From contig NZ_RHOL01000009.1 in assembly GCF_003946465.1 (NCBI RefSeq), forward strand, positions 1 through 64,000: a DNA stretch of 64,000 nucleotides. Reading direction: 5' to 3'. The position numbers were made by a program, and so were the translations under genes. Shown here one piece after another: positions 16,301 to 24,187 of this stretch. Source of the stretch: Lacticaseibacillus hegangensis (GTDB lineage Bacteria > Bacillota > Bacilli > Lactobacillales > Lactobacillaceae). Positions within the stretch are counted from its first letter, which is position 1, and each line of letters starts with the position of its first letter. The notes beneath the pieces were generated by a model. It did no database searches. It was not told where the DNA came from and saw nothing but the letters and a program-made list of their open reading frames with translations.

Positions 16301-17599
16301 ATGGCGTTAACGCAGAATTTTAGCTTCGGTCAAAACCAGGCCCAGGCGCAAAAACTGGTTCTCACCCAGGGCATGCGCCAGTCGATCCTGGTCCTTCAGC
16401 TTGATACCATCGACTTGGCGGCGTACCTGCAGGACCGCAGTCTGGGCAACCCTCTGTTTGACGTCAAGACTCGGCTGGACGCCCCCAGTGTCGCCCCGGT
16501 CGCCAATGACAGTTACCAAATCAAGGATACGCAGCAGTCGCTGTTTGATTACCTGCTGGAACAGGTGCAGTTGACCATGCGGAAAACCCCGCTGCGAGCG
16601 CTGGTGGTTTACCTCATCGAGCAGCTTGACCCGCGTGGCTATTTGCCGGTCAGCAATGAGCAAATCAAGGCGGAGCTGGGCATCACTGACATCATGCTGG
16701 CGGACGCGATGACGCTGCTGCAGCGGTTGGATCCGCCCGGCGTTGGCGCCCATGACCTGCAGGAGTGCTTACTGCTGCAGGCCCAGGCGGATGAGTATCC
16801 GGTGCCGACCGGCGTTATCGCCATTTTGACCGATCAGTTTGCCAACCTGACCGCTGGCCGGTTCGAGGCAATTCAGGCGAAGCTTGCGCTGACTGCCAGT
16901 CAGCTGAAGGCCGCGCTCAACTACATCCGCACGCTGTCCGCCGACCCGGGGTTGCCATACAACCACACAGCCACCGAGTTTGTGGTCCCGGACCTGCGCG
17001 TGCATCAGGTCAACGGCAAGCTGAGCATGGCCGTGATCAAGGCCAATCAGCCGCGGCTGGTGTTCGCCGAGGAGACTTACGCGCAGCTGAAGGACTCGAC
17101 CGATCGTGAAGTGCAGCATTACCTCAAGGAAAAACTGGGTGAGTACCAATCCTTGACGTACAGTCTGGCGCGGCGCGAGGAGACACTGAGTCTGATCGGC
17201 CGTGAGCTGGTCAAATCCCAGTACGCCTTTTTCATGCAGGAACAGAAATCACTCGCACCGCTGCTGCTGCGGGACATTGCACAGCGGCTGCAGCTGGCCG
17301 AGTCGACCGTCAGCCGCGCCATCAACGGCAAGTATCTGCAAACCGACTTCGGGGTCATGCTCATTAAATCGTTTTTCTCTCGCTACTCGGCCAAGGACGC
17401 CACGCATTCTGTCGATCAGATTCAGACAGTGCTGGCGTCACTGATTGCCAAGGAGGATAAGACCCGGCCGCTAAGCGACGATGAGCTGGTGGGTCTGCTG
17501 CACGAGCAAGGCCTGAACATCGCGCGGCGGACCGTTGCTAAGTACCGGGCGGCATTGCAGATCCCGGTCGCACGCAAGCGCAAACAAGGGAGTGTTTAG
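16301..17599 (+). CDS. rpoN: RNA polymerase sigma-54 factor
   Basis: This 432-residue protein has the RpoN layout. An N-terminal glutamine- and leucine-rich activator-response region (LVLTQGMRQSILVLQL) is followed by a core-binding region (about 70-250), a helix-turn-helix with LAESTVSRAINGKY near residues 331-344, and the C-terminal RpoN box ARRTVAKYR at 408-416, which reads the -24 element. AAAAAGGAGG lies 8 bp before the ATG. It is the factor needed by both LevR activators and all four -24/-12 promoters here. Because it lies in an operon opened by such a promoter, it may raise its own level when the sugar is present. No separate promoter is obvious, though a weak internal one cannot be excluded. 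Confidence 0.95.
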   Translation: MALTQNFSFGQNQAQAQKLVLTQGMRQSILVLQLDTIDLAAYLQDRSLGNPLFDVKTRLDAPSVAPVANDSYQIKDTQQSLFDYLLEQVQLTMRKTPLRALVVYLIEQLDPRGYLPVSNEQIKAELGITDIMLADAMTLLQRLDPPGVGAHDLQECLLLQAQADEYPVPTGVIAILTDQFANLTAGRFEAIQAKLALTASQLKAALNYIRTLSADPGLPYNHTATEFVVPDLRVHQVNGKLSMAVIKANQPRLVFAEETYAQLKDSTDREVQHYLKEKLGEYQSLTYSLARREETLSLIGRELVKSQYAFFMQEQKSLAPLLLRDIAQRLQLAESTVSRAINGKYLQTDFGVMLIKSFFSRYSAKDATHSVDQIQTVLASLIAKEDKTRPLSDDELVGLLHEQGLNIARRTVAKYRAALQIPVARKRKQGSV

Positions 17600-17600
17600 T

Positions 17601-19697
17601 TTGACAGAACAATTACGTGTTTTATCCGAGCTGGCGTGCGGCGACATGGTCGCGCGCTACCTGATTGACGCCCATCAGCATGTGGAGTGGACGGTGTTTC
17701 CCGCCGCTTTGGCCGAGTCTGTAGTGGCGCCGCCAGACCAGGTCAACACCTTTTCACTGGTCCAGGCCAAGCGGCGGCAGGATCCGTCCGATAAAAACTT
17801 CTCCAACGGCTCGACGAGCTTTAACAGCGCCACGGCCCGGAGCCTGACCTTTGCCAGTCAGCTGATCGTACCCAGCAGGGCTGGCGTGCACGTCACGACG
17901 GCGCTAGTCGATCCGGACGGCAACCGCTATACACAGGAGCTGGTGTGGCAGGCTGAGGAGCATCGATTGAAAACCTGGACGACCTTCACCAACGGGACCG
18001 CGGCCGTGCAGACGCTGGATGGCTTGGCCTCGGTTTGCCTGGCGGGGCTTTCGCCGTTTCACGCTAAGCAGAAAACCGGCGACTTGGACCTGCTGCGGCT
18101 GCGCTCGAAGTGGGCGATGGAAGGTCGGCTGGAGCAGCGGCCAATTGAGGAATACGGGCTGGAGGAGAGCTGGAAGCCATCCGGCCTGGGCCTTGAGTCT
18201 TTTGGCCAGAACGGCACCATGCCTGTGCGGCGCTTCTTCCCGCTGGTCGGGGTGCAGGACAAAGATCAGGACTGCCTGTGACTGGTGCAGCTGGCAGGCA
18301 AGGCGTCCTGGCGCCTGAACGCCGCTCGGCTGGATGATCGCCTGGTCGTCTTCGGCGGCCTGCCGGACCGCGACACCGGCGCCTGGTTCCAGGAGGTGGC
18401 GCCGGGGGTGACCATTCGCACGCCGTTTGCTTACGTTACCTGTGGCCAGGGCCCGTTGCTGCAGGTCAGTAAGCGCCTGCACGTGCCGGTGCAGGCCAGT
18501 GATGCCAGCGTGGTTTACAACGAGTGGGCGACCACTTGGGGTGAGCCAACGACCGCGTCGATCAACCGGGCCCTGCCGCTGCTTGCGGCCCACCACATTG
18601 GGACGTACGTGATTGATGCGGGCTGGTTTCGCAAAGGTAGCACCAATTTTGACCCACAGATTGGGGACTGGCAGGTCGACCGGGATGCTTTTCCCGAGGG
18701 GTTGAAACCGGTGGTCGCGGCGATTCATCATCGTGGCATGAAGGCTGGTATCTGGTTTGAATTCGAGAATGTCGGGCCGGACAGCGACCGCGCCAAGGAC
18801 CAGACGATGCTGGCTAAACGCGATGGGCAGGTGGTCGCGACCCTGAAGCGCCGGTTTCTCGACATGACGCTGCCGGCCAATCGGCAGTTCCTGCAGACGC
18901 GGATGATTGACTTGCTCAAGGCCAATGGGTTTGATTACCTGAAGGTGGACTACAACGACACCCTCGGGCCCGTCATGGACGGTAAGCACCCGGGCGCGGC
19001 GGCGCTGGAGGATCAGATCGACGCCACCCTGGCGGTTCTGGCCGATGTGCACCAGCAGCTTCCAGGCATTCAAGTCGAAAACTGTTCGTCGGGCGGGCAC
19101 CGGTTGACGCCGGCGTTCATCGAAAATACCGAGTTTTCCTCATTTTCCGATGCCCACGACACGCTGTCAATTCCAATCGTGGCCGCCAATGAGCTGGTGG
19201 TGATCCCGCCGGCCAAGAATCTGATCTGGTGCGTGCTGCACGCCGATGAAGACTTAGAGACGTTGTACTACCATTTGATTGCCACCTTCCTGGGGCGTAT
19301 CTGCCTGTCCGGTGACATCAGGGATCTGAGTGGCGCGCAGTGGGCGGCCGTCGATGCCGGTATCGCGTTTTATCAGACGCATGCGCCGCTGATTTTTAAC
19401 GGCAGCCCTTATCGCCTCGGGGCGCCGGTGCTCAGTTATCACGATCCGCACGGCGTTCAGGTGATCGGCTTTTACAACGGCCCAAGCCTTGCGCAAAGCA
19501 GTCAGGTACTGGTGATGGTGTGGAGTATGGCGCCAGGTGCAGGCACGACAGTTGAGTTAGGCCTGCCAGCAGCGGATTGGGAGATTGTTGACCAGTACGG
19601 CAGCAGACAGTTACTCGTTGATGCCAAACACCTCAAGGTCACGAATGCCTCATCAGGTTACCACGCTGTCGCCCTGGCGCTGGACCGTAAGTGCTAG
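17601..19697 (+). pseudogene. GH36 alpha-galactosidase, interrupted by an in-frame TGA
   Basis: The complete reading is 698 codons and covers a GH36 enzyme that removes alpha-galactose from raffinose-type or galactomannan oligosaccharides. The nucleophile is in YLKVDYND, ENCSSGGHR follows, and the acid is in FSDAHDT. Codon 227 (18279-18281) is TGA between QDCL and LVQLAGKASW; the frame is unchanged on both sides, and TGG (Trp) or CGA (Arg) to TGA is the simplest cause. The stop falls in the N-terminal sandwich domain, before the barrel, so a truncated product would be inactive. The start is a TTG at 17601, 8 bp after AAGGGAG and 1 bp after the rpoN stop codon. It is the last gene of the sigma-54 operon. 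Confidence 0.88.
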
Positions 19698-19721
19698 GCC
19701 TAGTCACCTTCAGAATTAAAG

Positions 19722-19757
19722 AACGTCTCGTTCGCGAAGAACGAGGCGTTAATTTTT
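19722..19757 (+). terminator. Rho-independent terminator
   Basis: AACGTCTCGTTC pairs with GAACGAGGCGTT (one G-T pair), followed by AATTTTT. It ends the rpoN-GH36 operon. Confidence 0.8.
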
Positions 19758-20068
19758 GGCTTGCCAAGCGGACATTGTGCCAGCCCTTTTGGTGGTGACG
19801 TTCAATGATAAACCGAAAATCGATGATCTCCCCCCTCCGGAGTATTTACACTCGCCGCAGGATTTTAACTTAACCCTTACATGGAGCGGCTTAGATTTTT
19901 ACACGTTTTGGGTATGGTGAAAGTGAGGAAAATTCCTCGTCACTCTTTTCTTATGTTGGGGAATTACAAGGTTAAGATGCGGAATCTTCTCGCGTGGTGG
20001 TTAGGAGGCACGCAAATAGCCTGTCATTTATCTGTGAGCCAGCTTTTTGAGGATTTGGGGAGGACGTT
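19758..20068 (+). promoter_or_regulatory. 310-bp leader with a 14-bp palindrome
   Basis: No gene is seen here. The region holds a perfect palindrome GAGGAAAATTCCTC at 19925-19938, flanked by AGT and a near-matching GTCACT. It could be an operator or the stem of an RNA structure. The weak promoter-like elements before it could not be ranked. Confidence 0.35.
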
Positions 20069-20857
20069 ATGGCGATTGAAGCCGTTATTTTTGACTGGGA
20101 AGGCACGACCATTGACTACGGCGGGCGCGCCACGCTGCTGGCGTTTCAGCGCACTTTTACTAGTTTTGGCGTGAAACTTTCGGAGGGCGTGGTTCGCCGC
20201 GACATGGCGCTGGGCGACCTGGCCCACATTCACCGGCTGTTGCAGGATGCTGCCGTCCGCGATGGTGCGGCCGCCTATTTTGGCATGACCAGCATTGATG
20301 ACTTGGCGGTTCGAATTCTGGCCGCGATCAAACGGACGCGGCTGGCGATTCTGCCGACTAGCGCGCAGCTGAAGCCTGGCGTGCGCGAACTGATTGCCTA
20401 TCTGGAGGCCAACCACATTCCCTATGGCACCACCAGCAGCGGTGATCCAGAGTTGATCCCGGATCTGCTGCCGCTGGTGGCGGCGCAGGGATTTCGACCG
20501 CACGTCAACATCACCACGAAGGATGCCGAGGCAGGGCGGCCGGACCCGGCGATGAACCGCCTGGCGATGGCGCAGCTGGGGGTGCAGCATCCAGCCCGCA
20601 CGATTATTTTGGGGGATACGCTCGACGATATTCGTGCGGCACAGGCGGCGAGGGCCAACGCGGTCGGCGTGATTGAAGGCGCCAGTCTGCTTGGACTGGC
20701 CAAGGACCAGTGGCTGGCGTTGACCAACCAAGACCGGCAGCAGCTGCGGTGGAAAATCCGGCGGGAATACGCGGCCGCCGGGGCGGATCTGATCGTGAAT
20801 AATGCGCGCGATTTGGTGCGTCTCATGCAAAGCGAGGCGACCATGGCGGCGAATTGA
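20069..20857 (+). CDS. Phosphonoacetaldehyde hydrolase-like HAD protein lacking the Schiff-base lysine
   Basis: This 262-residue HAD protein follows phosphonatase (PhnX) closely in layout. It has motif I IFDWEGTTIDYG at residues 6-17 and then the cap helix, TTSSGDPELIPDLL, an AGRPDP stretch and GDTLDDI. In true PhnX the cap motif is MGLxK, whose lysine forms a Schiff base with phosphonoacetaldehyde. Here the aligned segment is DMALGDLAH, with Asp in place of that Lys. PhnX also has Ala two residues after the nucleophile Asp; here it is Glu (DWEG), restoring an acid like that of ordinary HAD phosphatases. No phnW or phosphonate transporter is nearby. I infer a diverged phosphatase rather than a phosphonatase. 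GGGGAGG precedes the ATG. Confidence 0.75.
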   Translation: MAIEAVIFDWEGTTIDYGGRATLLAFQRTFTSFGVKLSEGVVRRDMALGDLAHIHRLLQDAAVRDGAAAYFGMTSIDDLAVRILAAIKRTRLAILPTSAQLKPGVRELIAYLEANHIPYGTTSSGDPELIPDLLPLVAAQGFRPHVNITTKDAEAGRPDPAMNRLAMAQLGVQHPARTIILGDTLDDIRAAQAARANAVGVIEGASLLGLAKDQWLALTNQDRQQLRWKIRREYAAAGADLIVNNARDLVRLMQSEATMAAN

Positions 20858-20952
20858 ATCATCCATGTGATGCTGGCACCCTCTTTTTCATTGAGACGGG
20901 CGACTTTCAGCATGCAGGAAAATCGGCATCCTTTTAAGTAATCTGGACCGGG

Positions 20953-20976
20953 TGCAAGCGGTTGATGGGGTATAAT
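20953..20976 (+). promoter_or_regulatory. Promoter with overlapping cre-like site
   Basis: TGCAAGCGGTTGAT (20953-20966) matches cre with mismatches only at the outer positions. It immediately precedes the -10 TATAAT at 20971-20976 upstream of the sugar symporter. CcpA binding there would repress transcription. Confidence 0.45.
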
Positions 20977-21031
20977 GATCGCGAACAATCAATGTTGAAC
21001 CTGCGACCATGATGCCGGGAGGCGAGCCACA

Positions 21032-22465
21032 ATGAACGAACCAACGCCAGCTCAGGAACCAACCCCGAAAACCGAGACAAGGCCTCGTGAGCGGATCACG
21101 TACTGGCTGTATTTTACCGGCCAGGCGATGGGGTACATGACCCTGACCGCTTTTTCCACGACGTACCTGATGATGAACGGCGTCAACGTCAGCGCGGTCG
21201 CTACGGCGATGTTCATTGCCAAGCTCTGGGACGTTTTCGCCGACGCGCTGTTTGGCGTGCTGTACGACAAAGTGCACTGGCGCTCTGGCAACAAGGCGCT
21301 GCCGTGGCTGCGGCTGGCCAGCTTCACCGTGCCGATCACGACGCTGATCTTATTCCTGATTCCCAGCGGGCTGACGCCGACCATGAAGCTGGTGTGGTTC
21401 GTCATCGCCTACATCATCTGGGACACCAGTTACACGATGAGCGACGTGCCGATTTACGCGATGATCACCAGCATGACGGCACAGGTCAATGAGCGCAACT
21501 CGATCCTGTCGATGGCGCGGCTGTTTGCGCTGGCCGGCAGCTTCCTGGTCACGGTGATTGGGCCGGTGCTAGTCTCCGAACGGGTGGGGATGAGTTTTCC
21601 CCAGATGGTCGCGATTATTGCGGTCATGACACTGGTTCTGATGTTCCCAGTGTCCGTGTTTGGCAAGGAGCGGATTAAGCCCAAGGCCGGGACGGAGAGC
21701 CATTACCACTTAAAAGACATTATTCACTACCTGCGCACGAACAAGTTTCTCGGCATCTACTACCTGGGTTACCTATTCTGGGGCCTGACCCAAACTGACC
21801 AGGTGGTCGGCCTGTTCACCGCGTACTACCTGTTTGGCACCGCGCTGTTTGCAACCCTGACGACCGTGCTGGTGGCGATTCCCACCATCATTTTCTCGCC
21901 GTTCATGGGCCGCATCCTCAAACGGGTCGATAAGTTCAAGCTGTTTTACTTTAGTATGATCGCGCTGGCTGTCCTGGCGTTCGCGATGTACTTCGTCGGT
22001 TATCACAACAAGACGATGTACCTGATTATGGTCGTGCTGCGAGCCATTCCAGTCGGGCTGATCGGCGTTTTGGGCCTGACCTTCACCCCGGACATCGTGG
22101 AGTACGGCGAGTTTAAAACGCACATCGATGCGCGCGGCATCGCATTTGCCGTGCAGTCCTTTGCCGCAAAACTGTCCTCGATGAACGCGCCGCTGGGCCT
22201 GGCGGTGCTGAGCCTGTTCGGGTGGAAGGCCATCACGGCCAGCTCGTTTGCCGCGCTTGAGGCCGAGCACGTGACGCAAAGCGGCAGCGCTTTGAGCGGC
22301 CTCTGGGCAGTCACCGCGCTGGTGCCGGCGATCGGCGCCGTGCTGGCTTCGATCGTCCTGACCTTCTACAAGCTCAACGACCACGACGTTCAGCTGATGG
22401 CCAAGGTCAACGCCGGCGAGCTCGACCGGGCGGCGGCAGAGAAGCAGATGAAAAATCAGTACTAA
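21032..22465 (+). CDS. GPH-family sugar:cation symporter
   Basis: This 477-residue membrane protein has about 12 hydrophobic helices, of the glycoside-pentoside-hexuronide family (MelB/XynP/UidB type). Family marks are the AKLWDVFADALFGVLYDKVHWRSG loop near residues 66-91, WDTSYTMSDVPIYAM near 130-144, and GLTFTPDIVEYGEFKT near 348-363. It should import a glycoside or hexuronide with a cation. It is a single gene with its own terminator. It may supply substrates to the cytoplasmic glycosidases on either side. The specificity is unknown. Confidence 0.88.
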   Translation: MNEPTPAQEPTPKTETRPRERITYWLYFTGQAMGYMTLTAFSTTYLMMNGVNVSAVATAMFIAKLWDVFADALFGVLYDKVHWRSGNKALPWLRLASFTVPITTLILFLIPSGLTPTMKLVWFVIAYIIWDTSYTMSDVPIYAMITSMTAQVNERNSILSMARLFALAGSFLVTVIGPVLVSERVGMSFPQMVAIIAVMTLVLMFPVSVFGKERIKPKAGTESHYHLKDIIHYLRTNKFLGIYYLGYLFWGLTQTDQVVGLFTAYYLFGTALFATLTTVLVAIPTIIFSPFMGRILKRVDKFKLFYFSMIALAVLAFAMYFVGYHNKTMYLIMVVLRAIPVGLIGVLGLTFTPDIVEYGEFKTHIDARGIAFAVQSFAAKLSSMNAPLGLAVLSLFGWKAITASSFAALEAEHVTQSGSALSGLWAVTALVPAIGAVLASIVLTFYKLNDHDVQLMAKVNAGELDRAAAEKQMKNQY

Positions 22466-22480
22466 ATCGTGTTCAGAAGG

Positions 22481-22503
22481 CGTGGCCTGAGCCACGTTTT
22501 TTT
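22481..22503 (+). terminator. Rho-independent terminator
   Basis: CGTGGC-ctga-GCCACG followed by seven T ends the symporter transcript. Confidence 0.85.
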
Positions 22504-22569
22504 GTATCTGGTGTACTCGAAATAATGGCTGGATGGTTAGAGCCACTAGGCAATTAGGCGTATTTCCAG

Positions 22570-22575
22570 TATGAT
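22570..22575 (+). promoter_or_regulatory. -10 element of toxin-like mRNA (locus 1)
   Basis: TATGAT lies at 22570-22575 with a weak TAGGCA 17 bp upstream. The expected transcript begins near 22582. Its leader (GCGGTGGTATC, then GAAGAAGGTGAGGCT) is conserved in the second locus near 52197-52145 on the minus strand. Confidence 0.4.
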
Positions 22576-22682
22576 TATTGGAGCAGAAAAGTTAATGAGC
22601 GGTGGTATCTGTTTTCGGAAGAAGGTGAGGCTAATGGACTTGATGTTCATGCCCTCTAATTCTAAGGAAAGGAGGTACGAGT

Positions 22683-22859
22683 TTGTTTGTGATTGGCGCA
22701 TTGGCGACAATCACGGCTTGCATCGGCTGGCTAGAATTCCTGGTCATGGCGTTAACGCGCCTTGTCTACAGGATTATCATGCTGCATGACGCAGTGTGTC
22801 AGCTGATAAAAGCGTTCGGCCGTGGCCGAAAAAAGAAGCAAACTAAAAAGCCGCGCTGA
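22683..22859 (+). CDS. Small hydrophobic/basic peptide, candidate type I toxin (locus 1)
   Basis: This 58-residue peptide has a hydrophobic N-terminal half (FVIGALATITACIGWLEFLV), a second hydrophobic stretch (LVYRIIML) and a strongly basic end containing FGRGRKK. A TTG at 22683 follows GGAGG by 7 bp; a GTG at 22689 is a second option. The peptide at 51932-52087 has the same layout and the same FGRGRKK, and the 5' leaders and ribosome sites are also conserved, so the reading frame is very likely real. The 3' end runs into a two-way terminator shared with an opposing RNA. Size, hydrophobicity and gene layout resemble type I toxins, but I know no named family with this tail. Confidence 0.6.
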   Translation: MFVIGALATITACIGWLEFLVMALTRLVYRIIMLHDAVCQLIKAFGRGRKKKQTKKPR

Positions 22860-22888
22860 ACTTTGGCAAGCATCGCGACTTTTTAGTT
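22841..22888. terminator. Bidirectional terminator of toxin-like locus 1
   Basis: AACTAAAAAGCCGCG (22841-22855) and CGCGACTTTTTAGTT (22874-22888) pair over 15 bp with one mismatch. A run of T is present on either strand. The equivalent hairpin occurs at 51884-51932. Confidence 0.7.
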
Positions 22889-22957
22889 AAGATGTAAACC
22901 ACCGCTCTTTAGGCGGTTCTGCGGGAAAGTCACCTTTGCAGAGGTGGCTTTCTTTAT
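22841..22957 (-). ncRNA. Candidate antisense antitoxin RNA (locus 1)
   Basis: A minus-strand -10 TATACT (22969-22964) should start an RNA near 22957. It runs through two small hairpins (CACCT/AGGTG and ACCGCC/GGCGGT types) and ends at the two-way terminator, about 117 nt in all. It would be complementary to the 3' end of the toxin-like mRNA. The -35 is weak, so the start is approximate. The matching RNA at locus 2 has a much stronger promoter. Confidence 0.5.
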
Positions 22958-23023
22958 GTTTCAAGTATAGCATGATTTTTTCTGCGAGAGAACCAAAGAA
23001 CAAGCAGTCCTCGGGAGAATCAA

Positions 23024-24145
23024 CTATAACGCTTTACTCGCCAAATCTGCCAGCACTTTGGTCTGCGGCGCTGGCAAACTGCCATCGGCTTTCGGACCAA
23101 CGTTCAGTAGCAACCGGCCGCGCTGCGGGCGCGCGTTTGCGATCATCTGGCGCACCTGCTTGGCGGTGATGAAGTCGCTTGGCCGCGCGGCGCGGTTGTA
23201 GCCGAACGAGTAGTCCATGCCGCGGGTGATCTCGTAGTAATCCGGCGCGCCGGTCCAAACGGTGTGGTACTCCAGCGTGCGGTAGTCGTAGTACTGCGGC
23301 GCGGCGGTCTTGTTGTTTTTTTCCTGGCGCCAGTTGACGAAGGCGCCGCCCGCGTTGAACAGCGGGTACAAGGCCTTGTGCCGCATCCAGCCGGGGTAGT
23401 CGCTCCAGCGGTCGTCCACCATGCCCTCGGGCACCGCGGCGTAGTAATCGCGGAACAGCTGCGGCAGCCGCGGATCCTCCGGGTAGCCGATGTCGCTCCA
23501 CAAAATGTCGGGATGGTAGCGGTCGATCAGCTCGTGCCACTGGGCCCAGACGTAATCGCGGTACTGCTTTGAGTGGTCGGAGCCCAGCAGCATGGTCGCG
23601 GCGCTTTGGATGCGCTCGTGCTTGAAGGTCCAGTCGAGCAGGCTCGAGTAGTACACGCCAAAGCGCATGCCGCGGGCACGAACGGCCTTGGCCAGCTGGC
23701 CGACAAAGTCAAAATCGAGGTGGTAGCCGGGGCGGCACGGATTTTCCACCTGCGTGTCATACATCACAAACCCGTCATGGTGCTTGGTGACGACCACGAC
23801 GTACTTCGCGTGCGCCGCGGCGAACGCGTCGGCCCATGCCTCGACGTCCACGTTCCGGGCTTTTTCGCGAAAAGTGTCGGCAAACGCCGCGTACGGCGCG
23901 TTGCCGTAGTGCTCGCGGTGGTACTGGCCGGTCGGGCCGGTCGGAAACAGCATCGCGTTGCCGTACCACTCGGCGTAGGGCTGGTGCTTGAACTGCTCAT
24001 ACAGGGTCGGGTGCTTGCCCGGGCCGGTCACGGGTTTGGGCGCAAACGCCGGCACGCTGTACAGACCCCAGTGGATGAAAATGCCAAAGTCGGCGGCCTC
24101 GAACCACGCCGGCGCTTGGTGGCGGTGAATGTTGACTTCACTCAT
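23024..24145 (-). CDS. GH29 alpha-L-fucosidase
   Basis: This 373-residue cytoplasmic fucosidase has the conserved opening WFEAADFGIFIHWGLYS, the substrate site VVTKHHDGF at about 118-126 and the nucleophile Asp218 in ILWSDIGYP. It ends soon after LLLNVGPKADG, so it has the catalytic barrel but little or no C-terminal sandwich domain. It is the second gene of a minus-strand operon behind a GH3 enzyme, with GGAGGGAT before its ATG. It would release fucose from short oligosaccharides after uptake. Xyloglucan or host-type fucosylated glycans are both possible. Confidence 0.9.
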   Translation of the reverse strand: MSEVNIHRHQAPAWFEAADFGIFIHWGLYSVPAFAPKPVTGPGKHPTLYEQFKHQPYAEWYGNAMLFPTGPTGQYHREHYGNAPYAAFADTFREKARNVDVEAWADAFAAAHAKYVVVVTKHHDGFVMYDTQVENPCRPGYHLDFDFVGQLAKAVRARGMRFGVYYSSLLDWTFKHERIQSAATMLLGSDHSKQYRDYVWAQWHELIDRYHPDILWSDIGYPEDPRLPQLFRDYYAAVPEGMVDDRWSDYPGWMRHKALYPLFNAGGAFVNWRQEKNNKTAAPQYYDYRTLEYHTVWTGAPDYYEITRGMDYSFGYNRAARPSDFITAKQVRQMIANARPQRGRLLLNVGPKADGSLPAPQTKVLADLASKAL

Positions 24146-24187
24146 GGTGATCCCTCCTGTGTTGATGAGTGGCGACGGAAAAGTGGT

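Noticed and set aside
17904-19100. 398-codon open frame on the minus strand opposite the alpha-galactosidase
   Set aside because: It has no ribosome site and no recognisable domain. The plus strand carries clear GH36 catalytic motifs over the same span, and GC-rich codon use creates such shadow frames.
20069-20857. True phosphonoacetaldehyde hydrolase (phnX)
   Set aside because: The Schiff-base Lys of the MGLxK motif is Asp here, and no phosphonate genes are nearby.
22571-22789. 72-codon plus-strand frame overlapping the toxin-like gene
   Set aside because: Its frame is not kept in the homologous locus at 52 kb, whereas the FGRGRKK frame is.
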